DNA of 59,344 nt from Chloroflexota bacterium (GCA_016191345.1 JACPOU010000006.1:1-59344), one strand, 5' to 3'; shown: positions 8,795 through 17,532, counted from the stretch's first letter. Notes: a model not told the origin generated them from the sequence alone. Numbers and translations: made by a program.

Positions 8795-10303
8795 ATGGCC
8801 GACACCCGCGTCCGCATCGCCCCGAGCCCCACCGGGCCGCTCCACATCGGAACCGCGCGGACGGCGCTCTTCAACGCCCTCTACGCCCGCCACCATGGCG
8901 GCACGTTCCTCCTCCGCCTCGAGGACACGGACGTGGCCCGCAGCACGCTCGCCTTCGAGCGCGACATCCTCGAGGGCCTCCACTGGCTGGGGATCACCTG
9001 GGACGAGGGGCCGGACGCCGCGGGCGAGGGGGACTTCGGGCCGTACGCGCCGTACCGCCAGATGCAGCGCCTCGACCGGTACAAGGCCGCGGCCGACGAC
9101 CTCGTCGCGCGCGACCTCGCGTACCCGTGCTTCTGCACGCCGGAGGAGCTCGACGCGGACCGCAAAGCCCAGGAGGCGGCCCGCCTTCCGCCGCGCTACG
9201 TGGGGCGCTGCGCGACACTGACCGCGGATGAGCAGGCGCAGAAGCGCGCCGCCGGCCTCCCCGCCGCGCTCCGCTTCCGCGTCCCGCCCGGCGTCATCGA
9301 GATCGACGATGCCGTCCGCGGCAGGGTGGAGATCGACACCTCGAACCTCGGCGGCGACTTTGTCATCGTCCGGGGCGACGGCACGCCGCTCTACCACTTC
9401 ACGGTCGTGGTCGACGACGCCGCGATGCAGATCACCCACGTCATCCGCGGCGAGGATCACCTCTCGAACACCCCGAAGCACATCCTCCTGTTCCGCGCGC
9501 TGGGTCACCCGGAACCGGTCTTCGCCCACCTGCCGCTCATCCTCAATGCCGACCGCACGAAGATGAGCAAGCGCAAGAGCCAGACCGCGGTCTCCGACTA
9601 CATCGCCCAGGGCTTCATCCGCGAGGCCCTCGTCAACTATCTCGCGCTCCTCGGCTGGTCAACGGGCACGGAGGAGGAGATCCTCTCCTTCGATGAGCTC
9701 GCACGACGCTTCGACCTCGACCATGTCCAGAAGGGCGGCGCGGTCTTCGACCGGGAGCGGCTCGAGTGGATCAACGGCCAGTGGATCCGGAAGCTCGAGG
9801 ACGAGGACCTCATCGAGCGGCTGCTGCCGTTCCTCGAGGCGGACCATGCGGCCGGCCGGATCGACCGGACGCCCGGGGCGGACGAGGTCCGGGCCGTGCT
9901 GCCGATGATCCGCGAGCGCCTGCCCGTCCTCGGCGCGGTGGGGGACCTCATCGGCTTCCTGTGGCTCGACGATCTCGAGCTGGATCCCGAGACGGTCGTC
10001 CCAAAGCGCTGGGACGCGGCGACGACGGCGGACGCGCTCAGCGCGGCGCGGGCGGTCATCGCCGACGTCGGTGCGGTGAGCTTCGAATCCGAGGAGCTCG
10101 AGCCACCGCTCCGGGCCCTCGCCGAGGCTCGAGGCTGGAAGGCCGGCGACCTGTTCATGGCGATCCGCGTGGCCGTGACCGGCCGCACCGCGACGCCGCC
10201 CCTGTTCGACACGCTCGTCGCGCTGGGCCCCGAACGGACCCTGGCGCGACTGGATTCCGCGGCCGCCGCCGTCCAGCGACTCGCCGAAGGCGGTCCCGCG
10301 TGA
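8795..10303 (+). CDS. gltX: Glutamate--tRNA ligase
   Basis: This 502-residue class I aminoacyl-tRNA synthetase charges tRNA-Glu (and possibly tRNA-Gln for later amidation). It carries the HIGH-type motif in APSPTGPLHIGTARTALFN, the FCTPEEL block, and the KMSKS-type motif KMSKRKSQ. The length is typical for bacterial GluRS. The cysteine pattern of the zinc-binding insertion is incomplete (one CFC only), as in many bacteria. Confidence 0.97.
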   Translation: MADTRVRIAPSPTGPLHIGTARTALFNALYARHHGGTFLLRLEDTDVARSTLAFERDILEGLHWLGITWDEGPDAAGEGDFGPYAPYRQMQRLDRYKAAADDLVARDLAYPCFCTPEELDADRKAQEAARLPPRYVGRCATLTADEQAQKRAAGLPAALRFRVPPGVIEIDDAVRGRVEIDTSNLGGDFVIVRGDGTPLYHFTVVVDDAAMQITHVIRGEDHLSNTPKHILLFRALGHPEPVFAHLPLILNADRTKMSKRKSQTAVSDYIAQGFIREALVNYLALLGWSTGTEEEILSFDELARRFDLDHVQKGGAVFDRERLEWINGQWIRKLEDEDLIERLLPFLEADHAAGRIDRTPGADEVRAVLPMIRERLPVLGAVGDLIGFLWLDDLELDPETVVPKRWDAATTADALSAARAVIADVGAVSFESEELEPPLRALAEARGWKAGDLFMAIRVAVTGRTATPPLFDTLVALGPERTLARLDSAAAAVQRLAEGGPA

Positions 10304-10359
10304 CCCGTGACGACCTCCAGCGCTGGCTCGACCGCGACGTCGCGGCCTGGATGTCCTGA
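10300..10359 (+). pseudogene. 19-codon remnant resembling the start of an NTF2/SnoaL-like protein
   Basis: A GTG overlapping the gltX stop (GTGA) opens a 19-codon frame reading TRDDLQRWLDRDVAAWMS and then TGA. The WLDxYVxAW pattern is typical of the first helix of SnoaL/NTF2-fold proteins. Nothing recognisable continues in any frame up to 10480, so this is probably a decayed gene start, or a meaningless short frame. Confidence 0.3.
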
Positions 10360-10480
10360 GGCGGCGAGCTCAAGGGCGCCACGACCGGCCATCTGGCCCG
10401 GACCGGGCCGGCGAGCGCTGGCCCGGGCAATGTCGGTCGGGTTCCGGGGGGTCACGCTGGGATCAGCCAAGCAAATCCGG

Positions 10481-10502
10481 CGTTAACACGCCCGGCTATC
10501 CT
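10481..10502 (+). promoter_or_regulatory. Response-regulator promoter with candidate Pho box
   Basis: CGTTAACACGCC (10481-10492) sits just upstream of a TATCCT -10 box (10497-10502), which is seven bases from the GTG start at 10510. The 12-mer matches 11 of 12 bases of CGTTAACTCGCC in the pstS upstream region, suggesting autoregulation by the same regulator. Confidence 0.5.
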
Positions 10503-10509
10503 CGATCCC

Positions 10510-11202
10510 GTGGCCCGAACGATCCTCGTCGTCGAAGACGAGCCGACCCTGCGCGAGACGCTGGCCGAGGCCCTCGTCACGGACGGATTCCGGGCGGTGG
10601 TCGCCGCCGACGGCCGGATGGCCCTCGAACAGTTCCGTGCCGAGCAACCGGATCTCGTCCTCCTGGACCTGATGCTTCCGGAACTCTCGGGCATCGAGGT
10701 CTGCCGCATCATCCGCGCCGAATCCGGCGTGCCGATCATCATGCTCACCGCTCGCGGCTCGGAGGTTGACCGGGTCGTCGGCCTCGAGCTGGGCGCGGAC
10801 GACTACATCACGAAGCCGTTCAGCCTTCGCGAGCTGAGCGCCCGCATCCGGGCCCTCTTCCGCCGCACGGAGCAGGCAGTGATCGCCGCCACGCCCAGCG
10901 TCATCGATCTCGGCGGCGCCCAGGTGGACCTCGCGGGGCATCGCCTCCTTCGCGACGGACGCGAGGTTCCACTCAAGCCGAAGGTCTTCGAGCTCCTGGC
11001 GGTCCTCGCCCGCCACCCGGGCCAGGTCATGACCCGTGACCAGCTCCTCGAGCAGGTCTGGGGCTACGACTACGGCGGCGAGACGCGGACCGTGGACGTC
11101 CATGTCCACTGGCTCCGGGCCGCGCTCGAGGCAGACCCCGCGAACCCAGCCATCGTCCAGACGATCCGCGGCGTCGGCTACGTCCTGCGGCGACCGGCCT
11201 GA
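10510..11202 (+). CDS. OmpR/PhoB-type response regulator (RegX3/PhoP-like)
   Basis: The protein has 230 residues. It has an N-terminal receiver domain with the acidic pocket (VVEDE), phosphoacceptor Asp53 (LLDLMLPELSG) and a conserved lysine (ITKPFSLRELSARI). A C-terminal winged helix follows with the OmpR signature (LTxxEF-equivalent LKPKVFELL, VWGYDYGGETRTVDVHVHWLR, IRGVGYVLR). A PiT gene, DUF47, pst and phoU lie within 14 kb, so it is most likely the phosphate-starvation regulator. Its probable partner kinase is at 16231, unusually far away. It converges on the pit gene with a 15-bp gap. Confidence 0.85.
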   Translation: MARTILVVEDEPTLRETLAEALVTDGFRAVVAADGRMALEQFRAEQPDLVLLDLMLPELSGIEVCRIIRAESGVPIIMLTARGSEVDRVVGLELGADDYITKPFSLRELSARIRALFRRTEQAVIAATPSVIDLGGAQVDLAGHRLLRDGREVPLKPKVFELLAVLARHPGQVMTRDQLLEQVWGYDYGGETRTVDVHVHWLRAALEADPANPAIVQTIRGVGYVLRRPA

Positions 11203-11217
11203 CCCCGTGCTCGAGCG

Positions 11218-12225
11218 CTAGAGGACCCGGCCGAGGACCTCCCAGGCGAGCCACGCGACCGCGCCCGAGGCCGGGATCGTGAGGACCCAGGCGACGATGA
11301 TGTTGCCGGCGACGCCCCAGCGGACTGCCGACAACCGGTCGCTCGCGCCGACGCCCATGATGGCCGACGAGATGACGTGGGTCGTCGAGACCGGCATGCC
11401 GAAGCTCGACGCGCCGAGGATGATCGTGGCCGCGGTGGTCTCCGCCGCGAAGCCGTGGACCGGGTCCAGCTTCACGACCCGCTGGCCCATCGTCTTTATG
11501 ATCCGCCAGCCACCGCCCGCCGTTCCCAGGGAGATGGCCGTCGCAGCGAGGAGGATGACCCAGAGCGGGATCTTCGCGTCGGCCGGCAGCAGGCCGCCGG
11601 CGATGAGGGCCAGGGTGATGACGCCCATCGTCTTCTGCGCGTCATTCGAACCGTGGCTGAACGCCATGAACGCCGCGGAGACCACCTGGAGGCGACGGAA
11701 CCGGTCGTTCAGCTTGCGTGGGTGCATCCGCCGGAAGACGTTCAGCAGCAGGACCATGAAGAGGAACCCGACGACGACACCGAGGATCGGCGACGTCACG
11801 AGCGGGAAGACGACCTTGCCGAGGATGCCGTCCACCTTGAGGGCGCCCGCGCCGCTCGCCGCGATGACGGCGCCGATGAGCCCGCCGATCAGTGCATGGC
11901 TCGATGACGACGGGATCCCGAGCCGCCAGGTGATGAGGTTCCAGGTGATGCCGCCCACGAGCGCGGCCGCCACGATGATCTGGCCGGCGTCACCGTCCGG
12001 CGTGCTGGCGATCCCGGACGAGATTGTCCTGGCGACCGCGGTGCCCGTCAGCGCGCCGAGGAAGTTGGCCGTCGCCGACATCAGGATCGCGTGGTCCGGC
12101 CGCAGGGCACGCGTCGAGACGGAGGTCGCGATGGCGTTCGCGGTGTCGTGGAAGCCGTTGATGTAGTCGAACACAACGGCGAGGGCGATGACGAGGAGGA
12201 GGAGCAGGGTGAGACCGTCGGGCAC
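11218..12225 (-). CDS. pit: PiT-family low-affinity inorganic phosphate transporter
   Basis: This 335-residue polytopic membrane protein (about ten helices) imports metal-phosphate with protons or sodium. The duplicated PiT signatures are both present: GFHDTANAIATSV near the N-terminus and FSHGSNDAQKTMGV in the second half. In most genomes pit is adjacent to a DUF47 gene. Here the DUF47 gene lies 3.3 kb upstream on the same strand, separated by proS and two other genes. The GTG start at 12225 follows a TAGCCT box by six bases. Confidence 0.93.
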   Translation of the reverse strand: MPDGLTLLLLLVIALAVVFDYINGFHDTANAIATSVSTRALRPDHAILMSATANFLGALTGTAVARTISSGIASTPDGDAGQIIVAAALVGGITWNLITWRLGIPSSSSHALIGGLIGAVIAASGAGALKVDGILGKVVFPLVTSPILGVVVGFLFMVLLLNVFRRMHPRKLNDRFRRLQVVSAAFMAFSHGSNDAQKTMGVITLALIAGGLLPADAKIPLWVILLAATAISLGTAGGGWRIIKTMGQRVVKLDPVHGFAAETTAATIILGASSFGMPVSTTHVISSAIMGVGASDRLSAVRWGVAGNIIVAWVLTIPASGAVAWLAWEVLGRVL

Positions 12226-12231
12226 GGCCGA

Positions 12232-12237
12232 AGGCTA
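12232..12237 (-). promoter_or_regulatory. -10 box TAGCCT, 6 nt before pit
   Basis: Read on the minus strand, TAGCCT ends six bases before the pit GTG. It fits the leaderless pattern and is divergent from the proS promoter about 110 bp away. Confidence 0.5.
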
Positions 12238-12345
12238 GCAGGTACCCGGGCGGCCCGGCCCCGCGCGGTCGCAGCCCGCCACCTTCCGCCACGGCACCCC
12301 GGCCGCCCGCGTTGCCGCTGCCGGCGCGACCGGGAGCGGGCCCGC

Positions 12346-12351
12346 TATCCT
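12346..12351 (+). promoter_or_regulatory. -10 box TATCCT, 9 nt before proS
   Basis: The GCTATCCT context is nearly the same as before the response regulator, the ABC ATPase at 29228 and deoC. Nine bases separate it from the proS ATG. Confidence 0.55.
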
Positions 12352-12360
12352 TCGCGGACC

Positions 12361-14085
12361 ATGCGCCTGAGCCAGCTCTTCTTCGCGACCCTCCGCGACG
12401 ATCCCGCCGACGTCGAGATGCCGTCCGCGCGCCTCCTGCTCCGCGCCGGCTACATCCGCCAGCTCGGGTCGGGGCTCTACTCGCTCCTGCCGCTCGGCTT
12501 CCGCGTCACGCGGCGCGTGGAGCAGGTCGTCCGCGAGGAGATGGACCGGATCGGCAGCCAGGAGATGGAGATGCCGGTCGTGCATCCCGCCGAGGTCTGG
12601 AAGGAGAGCGGGCGCTACTTCAAGATCGGCCCGGAGATGGCCCGGTTCAAGGACCGCGGCGACCGCGACATGGTCATCGCCATGACGCACGAGGAGGTCG
12701 TGGCGCTGCTCACCCGCGACATCGTGAAGAGCTATCGCCAGCTGCCGATGATGGTCTACCACTTCCAGACCAAGTTCCGGGACGAGCCGCGGTCCCGAGG
12801 CGGCCTCATCCGCGTCCGCGAGTTCGTCATGAAGGACGCCTACAGCCTCGACCGCGATGAGGCCGGCCTGGATCGGAGCTATCGCCTCCAGTACGGCGCC
12901 TACGAGCGGATCTTCCGGCGGCTCGGGCTCGATGCGATCGCGGTCGGTGCCGACGTCGGGATCATGGGCGGCTCCGGCGCCCACGAATTCATGGTCCTCA
13001 ACCGCTTCGGTGAGGACACGCTCGTCATCTGCGATGCCTGCGGATTCGCCGACAACCAGCAGATCGCGGTCGTCGGCAAGCCCGATCCGGAGCCCGAGGA
13101 GGCCCTCCCGATGGAGGACGTCGAGACGCCCAGCGCCACGACGATCGACGCCCTCGCGACGTTCCTCGGCATCCCGCGCTCGAAGACCGCCAAGGCCGCC
13201 TTCTTCGTCACCGGCGAGGGCCGGTTCGTCGTCGCCATCGTCCGCGGCGACCACGACGTCAACGAGACGAAGCTCGTCAACGTCCTGAAGGCCCGCGGCG
13301 GCCTGCGACCGGCGACGGTCGAGGAGATCAGGGCCCGCGGCATGGAGGCGGGCTACGGCTCGCCCCTCGGGGCGCGGGACGCGGTCGTCGTGGTCGACGA
13401 GCTCGTCGTCCGCTCGCCGAATCTCGTCGCCGGCGCCAACCGCGTCGGCTGGCACGTGAAGAACGTCAATGTCCCGCGTGACTACACGCCGGACCACGTG
13501 GCCGAGATCACGAACGCCCGGGAGGGCGATCCCTGCCCGACCTGCGGCCAGCCCGTGTCCCTGCGGCAGGGGATCGAGGTCGGCAACATCTTCAAGCTCG
13601 GGACGGATTTCTCGATCGCCTTCGGGTCCAGCTACCTCGGCGAGGACGGCGTCGCGCGGCCGGTCGTCATGGGCTCCTACGGGATCGGCCTCGGGCGGAA
13701 CGTCGCCTGCATCGTCGAGGCCCACCACGACGAGAAGGGCATCGCCTGGCCGGACGAGGTCGCTCCCTATGCCGCCCACCTCGTCACCATCGGGGCGAAC
13801 CGCGACGCGAGCATCGCGGAGCTCGGGGAGCGTCTCCACGCGCTCGCGGCCGAGGCCGGCCGCGACATCCTCTACGACGACCGCGACGAATCGCCGGGCG
13901 TGAAGCTCACCGACGCCGAGCTGCTCGGGATGCCCTGGATCCTGACGATCAGCCCGCGCTCGATCGCGGCCGGCGGCGTGGAGGTGACGCGGCGCGCCAC
14001 CGGCGAGCGCTCCACCGTTCCGGTCGAGACGGTCGAGGGCTGGCTCCGCGACGGGTTCGAGGTCCCGGAACCGGCCCCCGCCTGA
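12361..14085 (+). CDS. proS: Proline--tRNA ligase
   Basis: This 574-residue class II synthetase is of the bacterial (prokaryote-like) type with an editing insertion. Features are the N-terminal motif RLLLRAGYIRQLGSGLYSLLPLG, motif 2 (FRDEPRSRGGLIRVREFVMKD), the editing YbaK-like insertion in the middle (TAKAAFFVTGEGRFVVAIVRGD), motif 3 (MGSYGIGLGRNVACIVE), and a C-terminal anticodon-binding domain. Its stop codon (14083-14085) directly abuts the extended end of the opposing lipoprotein gene at 14086. Confidence 0.96.
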   Translation: MRLSQLFFATLRDDPADVEMPSARLLLRAGYIRQLGSGLYSLLPLGFRVTRRVEQVVREEMDRIGSQEMEMPVVHPAEVWKESGRYFKIGPEMARFKDRGDRDMVIAMTHEEVVALLTRDIVKSYRQLPMMVYHFQTKFRDEPRSRGGLIRVREFVMKDAYSLDRDEAGLDRSYRLQYGAYERIFRRLGLDAIAVGADVGIMGGSGAHEFMVLNRFGEDTLVICDACGFADNQQIAVVGKPDPEPEEALPMEDVETPSATTIDALATFLGIPRSKTAKAAFFVTGEGRFVVAIVRGDHDVNETKLVNVLKARGGLRPATVEEIRARGMEAGYGSPLGARDAVVVVDELVVRSPNLVAGANRVGWHVKNVNVPRDYTPDHVAEITNAREGDPCPTCGQPVSLRQGIEVGNIFKLGTDFSIAFGSSYLGEDGVARPVVMGSYGIGLGRNVACIVEAHHDEKGIAWPDEVAPYAAHLVTIGANRDASIAELGERLHALAAEAGRDILYDDRDESPGVKLTDAELLGMPWILTISPRSIAAGGVEVTRRATGERSTVPVETVEGWLRDGFEVPEPAPA

Positions 14086-14169
14086 TCAGCTGGGCGGCGC
14101 GATGGGTCCCGCCGAGTTGATCTCGGTGATGTCGACCACGATCGAGAAGCTCCCGCCGGCCGTGCCCGT
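14086..14169 (-). other. In-frame continuation of the lipoprotein gene beyond a TGA
   Basis: After the TGA at 14170-14172 the same frame continues for 27 sense codons (including GSFSIVVDITEINSAGPIAP) to a second TGA whose last base abuts the proS stop. The sequence looks like the natural final strand of the protein, so the first TGA is probably a nonsense mutation, a sequencing error or a readthrough site. Confidence 0.7.
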
Positions 14170-14943
14170 TCAGGCCGTCGCGCTCGCCTCCGAGCGGACG
14201 AGGTAGCCACCGTCATTCGCGATCCAGACGTCGGAGCTCCATGTCCCCTGGACGCCGGCGATCGCCCCGAGGATGGCCCCGACGGCCTCGTCGCCCTTGT
14301 AGCGGGTCGCCGAGACGCCGTTCCTCGTCTCCGAGCCGGCATCGGCGAAGTTGCCGCCGATGCCCGCGAAGTAGATGCCGAACATCTGCTCCGGTCGGTA
14401 GGCGGCAAAGGTCTGGACGAAGATGGCGGCCTGGCTCGCCGGAACCTCGGTCCAGGGCGCGGTCGGCGCCCCGTTGCGCAGCCAGGCCTGGTCGCCGATG
14501 AGGATGATCCCGGTCTCGCCGGACTTCGTGCCGTCGGCCTCGATGGTCGCCTGCTCCAGGGAGGAGGCCTTCGAGGGCTTGTTCACGACCACGCCGGTCA
14601 TGAGGGTGTGGCTGGCGCCGCCCGCGCCCGAGGACTGGATCTCGACGCTGTAGGCGTAGGAATCGAGCGCGTCGAGCGCGGTCGTCGCCGCCGTGAAGGC
14701 GGCCGTGCCCGTCCCAGCGGTGCCGCTGGACTCGCCGGGCCCCGCCGTGACGCCGGCCGTCGGCTCGTCGCTGACGCCCGGCCCCTCGGTGCCGGCCGGG
14801 CCGCCGGACGACGGCGATGGCGAGGCGGCGCCGCCACAGGCGGCGGCCCGAAGGACAACGGCGGCCACGAGGCCTCCCGCCGCTGCGCGGCCGCCATGGC
14901 GTCCACGGCGCGCCGCTGCGCGCGTCGCGATCGATCCGGTCAT
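14170..14943 (-). CDS. Putative lipoprotein, LppX/LprG-like
   Basis: The open frame has 257 residues. It has an Arg/Ala-rich N-terminus and hydrophobic segment, a possible lipobox (RAAACGG), a Ser/Gly/Thr-rich linker (about 40-85), then a beta-rich domain. The domain layout (DSYAYSVEIQSSG, IILIGDQAWLRNG, WTSSDVWIANDGGYLVRSE-type ending) resembles the LppX/LprAFG fold that carries lipids across the envelope. The frame stops at a TGA that appears premature (see 14086-14169). Its ATG overlaps the stop of the upstream gene (ATGA), indicating an operon with 14940-15458. Function is inferred only from overall architecture. Confidence 0.7.
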   Translation of the reverse strand: MTGSIATRAAARRGRHGGRAAAGGLVAAVVLRAAACGGAASPSPSSGGPAGTEGPGVSDEPTAGVTAGPGESSGTAGTGTAAFTAATTALDALDSYAYSVEIQSSGAGGASHTLMTGVVVNKPSKASSLEQATIEADGTKSGETGIILIGDQAWLRNGAPTAPWTEVPASQAAIFVQTFAAYRPEQMFGIYFAGIGGNFADAGSETRNGVSATRYKGDEAVGAILGAIAGVQGTWSSDVWIANDGGYLVRSEASATA

Positions 14944-15458
14944 GCGTCGACCTCCCCTGCAAGTGATGCCTCATCGATGGTGGATCCGTCGAGGGCCTGG
15001 ACGCCGATCTCGTCGCCCGCGGCCCCCGCCGCGAGCAGCTCGGTGCTGGCCACGGCGCCCTCGGGCACGCCGTCCCCGTCGGGATCATTGGTCCGCGAGA
15101 TCGCGAACGTCACGCTCGGCGGGATCGCCGCCCCGATCGAGATCTCGGCGATCCGATAGGGCGAGCCCTTCGCCCTGAGGGCACGGTTCGCCCGCTCCTG
15201 GAGTGCCGTCGCCTTGATGACGACGTCGGCGAGCACCCCCGGGTCGATGCGGTCGATGGCGGTGCCGACGCCGCTCTTCGCGCGGGAGAGCGCCTTCCGC
15301 GCCTTCTCCGCATTCGACGGGTCGTGCATCACCGTGGATGCCTTGTCGGCTCCCTCGGAGACCGTGGTCCGGGCCTGCTCCGCCGCGTGTTTCGCCTGCT
15401 CCGCCGCCTGCGACGCGGCCTGCGACGCGGCCTGCCTGGCCCGATCGAGAAAGCTCAT
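14940..15458 (-). CDS. Hypothetical protein with Ala-rich amphipathic N-terminus
   Basis: The protein has 172 residues. The first about 45 are Ala/Gln/Glu-rich with AAxQAAxQA periodicity and should form a long amphipathic helix or coiled coil, similar in style to LEA or phasin-like proteins. The rest contains SIGAAIPPSVTFAISRTNDPDGDGVPEG, whose DPDGDG resembles a calcium-binding loop. There is no signal peptide or membrane segment. It is translationally coupled to the lipoprotein gene. I do not recognise the family. Confidence 0.65.
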   Translation of the reverse strand: MSFLDRARQAASQAASQAAEQAKHAAEQARTTVSEGADKASTVMHDPSNAEKARKALSRAKSGVGTAIDRIDPGVLADVVIKATALQERANRALRAKGSPYRIAEISIGAAIPPSVTFAISRTNDPDGDGVPEGAVASTELLAAGAAGDEIGVQALDGSTIDEASLAGEVDA

Positions 15459-15501
15459 CCCACCCTCCCCCTGCTGCCTGTGCGAGGCCCGCCGTCCGCG
15501 G

Positions 15502-16119
15502 TCAGGCGTGCTTGATCGTGATCCGCTCGATGATGTTCGCGACGTCCTCGCACTTGTCGATCGTCGTCTCGAGGAGACCGTAGATCTCCTTCCACTTGAT
15601 CAGCTCGATGGGGTCGCCGCCGCCCGAGAAGAGGTCGGCGATCGCCTTCCGGGCCAGCTGGTCGCCCTCGTTCTCGAGGCGGTGGACCTCGATCCAGTAC
15701 TTCTCGAGGCCCTTGAAGCCCTTCAGGTGGGCGAGCGCCTCGTTCAGCTGCTCGCACTGCCGGACGATGATCGAGGCCTGCTGGACGGCGACCGCGGTCG
15801 GCGCGTCCACCCGGTACAGGACGAAGGTGTCGGCGACCTCCTCGATGTAGTCGAGGACGTCGTCCAGGCCGCTGATGAGGGCATGGATCTCCTCGCGGTC
15901 GAACGGCGTCACGAACGTCGCCTCGAGGCGGTGGCCAATCTCGTGGCTCATCTCGTCGCCGCGGTGCTCGGCGTCGCGGATCTCGCCGGCGCGGCGCTCG
16001 AGGACGTCATAGGAGCGGAGCATCGCCTCGAGCAGCCGGGCGGCGCCGAGGACGTTCGCGGCATCCTCCGCGAAGAGGTCGAAGAAGCGCTCGTCACGGG
16101 GGATCAGGCGCAGGCGCAC
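15502..16119 (-). CDS. DUF47/PhoU-like protein (PiT accessory)
   Basis: This 205-residue all-helical protein is of the DUF47 family, related to PhoU, which usually pairs with PiT transporters and modulates their activity. Family features are RDERFFDLFAEDAANVLGAARLL at the start, EIRDAEHRGDEMSHEIGHRL, TPFDREEIHALISGLDDVLDYIEE, and KWKEIYGLLETTIDKCEDVANIIERI at the end. The GTG at 16119 was chosen because AAGGAGA lies about 8 nt upstream and the family N-terminus begins there. It is divergent from the sensor kinase across 111 bp. Confidence 0.9.
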   Translation of the reverse strand: MRLRLIPRDERFFDLFAEDAANVLGAARLLEAMLRSYDVLERRAGEIRDAEHRGDEMSHEIGHRLEATFVTPFDREEIHALISGLDDVLDYIEEVADTFVLYRVDAPTAVAVQQASIIVRQCEQLNEALAHLKGFKGLEKYWIEVHRLENEGDQLARKAIADLFSGGGDPIELIKWKEIYGLLETTIDKCEDVANIIERITIKHA

Positions 16120-16230
16120 GGGTGGATCTCCTTGGGCGTCGGCAGCGCCGCGGCGGGTCTCGGCACGGTCGCCGGGCGGCCGGGACAGGGTACCGCGCGC
16201 ACTGGCGGATTGGTATGCGATCCTCGGAGC

Positions 16231-17532
16231 GTGGACTCGCTCGTCGTCGTATTCATCGCAGCGCAGGCGATCGCGATCGCGCTGATCGGGGCGGTGGCGC
16301 TGTCGCGCGGCCGGGCCCTCGACGGCATCGCGGCCGTGCTCCGCGATCGTGCTGCCGGCGGGGGCGGGCGCGGCGGGCCCGGCGGGCCCGACGAGGACCC
16401 GGACCTCCGGGCTGCCGCGGACGAGCAACTCATCGACAGCGTCCGGCGACTCCGCCGCCGCGCCGACGCCGCGGAGTTCGCCCTCGGCCAGCGGCTCCGC
16501 GACATGGCCTACCTTGCCGACCTGATCGGCGTCGGGATCCTCCGCCTGACCGACGACCTCCGGGTCGAGGTCGCCAACACCGCGGCCCACGTGTACCTCG
16601 GCCGTCGCGCCGGCGAGATGCCCGGGCGGACCGCCATGGAGGCTCTCGGCGACCACCGGCTGGAGCAGCTCGCGCTCGAGGCCGCCGAGCGCGGAACCGC
16701 CTCGGGTGAGGTGACGCTCCGGGAGAACGGACCGACGCTCCTCGTCCGGGCCCGCCGCTCCCCGATCCTCGGCATCTGGCTGGTCCTGGAAGACGTTGCC
16801 GAGCTCCGGCGTCTCCAGCGGATCCGGGCCGAATTCATCGACAATCTCTCCCACGAGCTGCGGACCCCGATCACGACCGTCGGGCTCCTCGCCGAGACGC
16901 TGGGCCGCGACGCGGCGGCCGCCGGCGAAGCGGTCCCGGCCCGGATGCGCGAGCGGATCTCGAAGCTGGAGGTGGAGACCGGCGCCATCGCCCAGATGGT
17001 CGGCGAACTCCTGGACCTCGCCCGGATCGAGAGCGGCGGGGCCGCGCTCCACCTCGACGACGTCGACCTCGGCCGGGTGGCAGCGGAATCCGTGGAGCGG
17101 CTCCGGCCGTTCGCGGAGCGGCAGGGGATCCGGCTCGCCACCGAGGTCGCGCCTGGCCTGCCGTTCGTCCGGGGCGAGGCCGCCCGGCTCGGGCAGGTCT
17201 TCATGAACCTCATCCACAACGCCGTCCAGTTCAGCCGGCCCGATTCCGAGGTCACGGTCAGGGTCCGGACGGACGGCGAAGAGGTCCGGGCGTCCGTGGC
17301 GGACTCGGGGGCCGGCATCGCCGCGGGCGACCTGCCCCGGATCTTCGAGCGCTTCTTCAAGGCGGACCGGGCGCGAACGTCCGGCGGCGGCACGGGCCTG
17401 GGGCTCGCGATCGCCCGCCACATCGTCGAGGGCCACGGCGGCACGATCACCGTCGCGAGCGTGGAGGGCGAGGGCGCGACCTTCACGATCCACCTGCCGA
17501 TCCCCGTCGACGCCCGGCTCGTGGAGGCGTGA
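16231..17532 (+). CDS. Sensor histidine kinase, PhoR/SenX3-like
   Basis: The protein has 433 residues. One N-terminal membrane helix (about 3-24) is followed by a linker, a PAS-like domain (LADLIGVGILRLTDDLRVEVAN, about 95-190), HisKA with the phosphorylated His at about 208 (SHELRTPI), and a HATPase domain with N box (NLIHNAVQF), G1 (DSGAGI), F (FERFFK) and G2 (GGGTGLGLAI) motifs. The small sensor region and PAS domain match PhoR/SenX3 kinases, which sense phosphate status through PstSCAB-PhoU rather than directly. The GTG start gives the membrane helix at once. The stop overlaps the next ATG (TGATG), coupling it to the phosphoesterase gene. Confidence 0.88.
   Translation: MDSLVVVFIAAQAIAIALIGAVALSRGRALDGIAAVLRDRAAGGGGRGGPGGPDEDPDLRAAADEQLIDSVRRLRRRADAAEFALGQRLRDMAYLADLIGVGILRLTDDLRVEVANTAAHVYLGRRAGEMPGRTAMEALGDHRLEQLALEAAERGTASGEVTLRENGPTLLVRARRSPILGIWLVLEDVAELRRLQRIRAEFIDNLSHELRTPITTVGLLAETLGRDAAAAGEAVPARMRERISKLEVETGAIAQMVGELLDLARIESGGAALHLDDVDLGRVAAESVERLRPFAERQGIRLATEVAPGLPFVRGEAARLGQVFMNLIHNAVQFSRPDSEVTVRVRTDGEEVRASVADSGAGIAAGDLPRIFERFFKADRARTSGGGTGLGLAIARHIVEGHGGTITVASVEGEGATFTIHLPIPVDARLVEA

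Noticed and set aside
12235-13839. 534-codon open frame on the minus strand
   Set aside because: It is antisense to proS, which has unmistakable class II synthetase motifs; the antisense translation has none.
14086-14172. Genome-wide TGA recoding or selenocysteine insertion
   Set aside because: TGA ends most other genes here, and no selenocysteine-insertion-like hairpin or selenoprotein context was seen; a point lesion is simpler.
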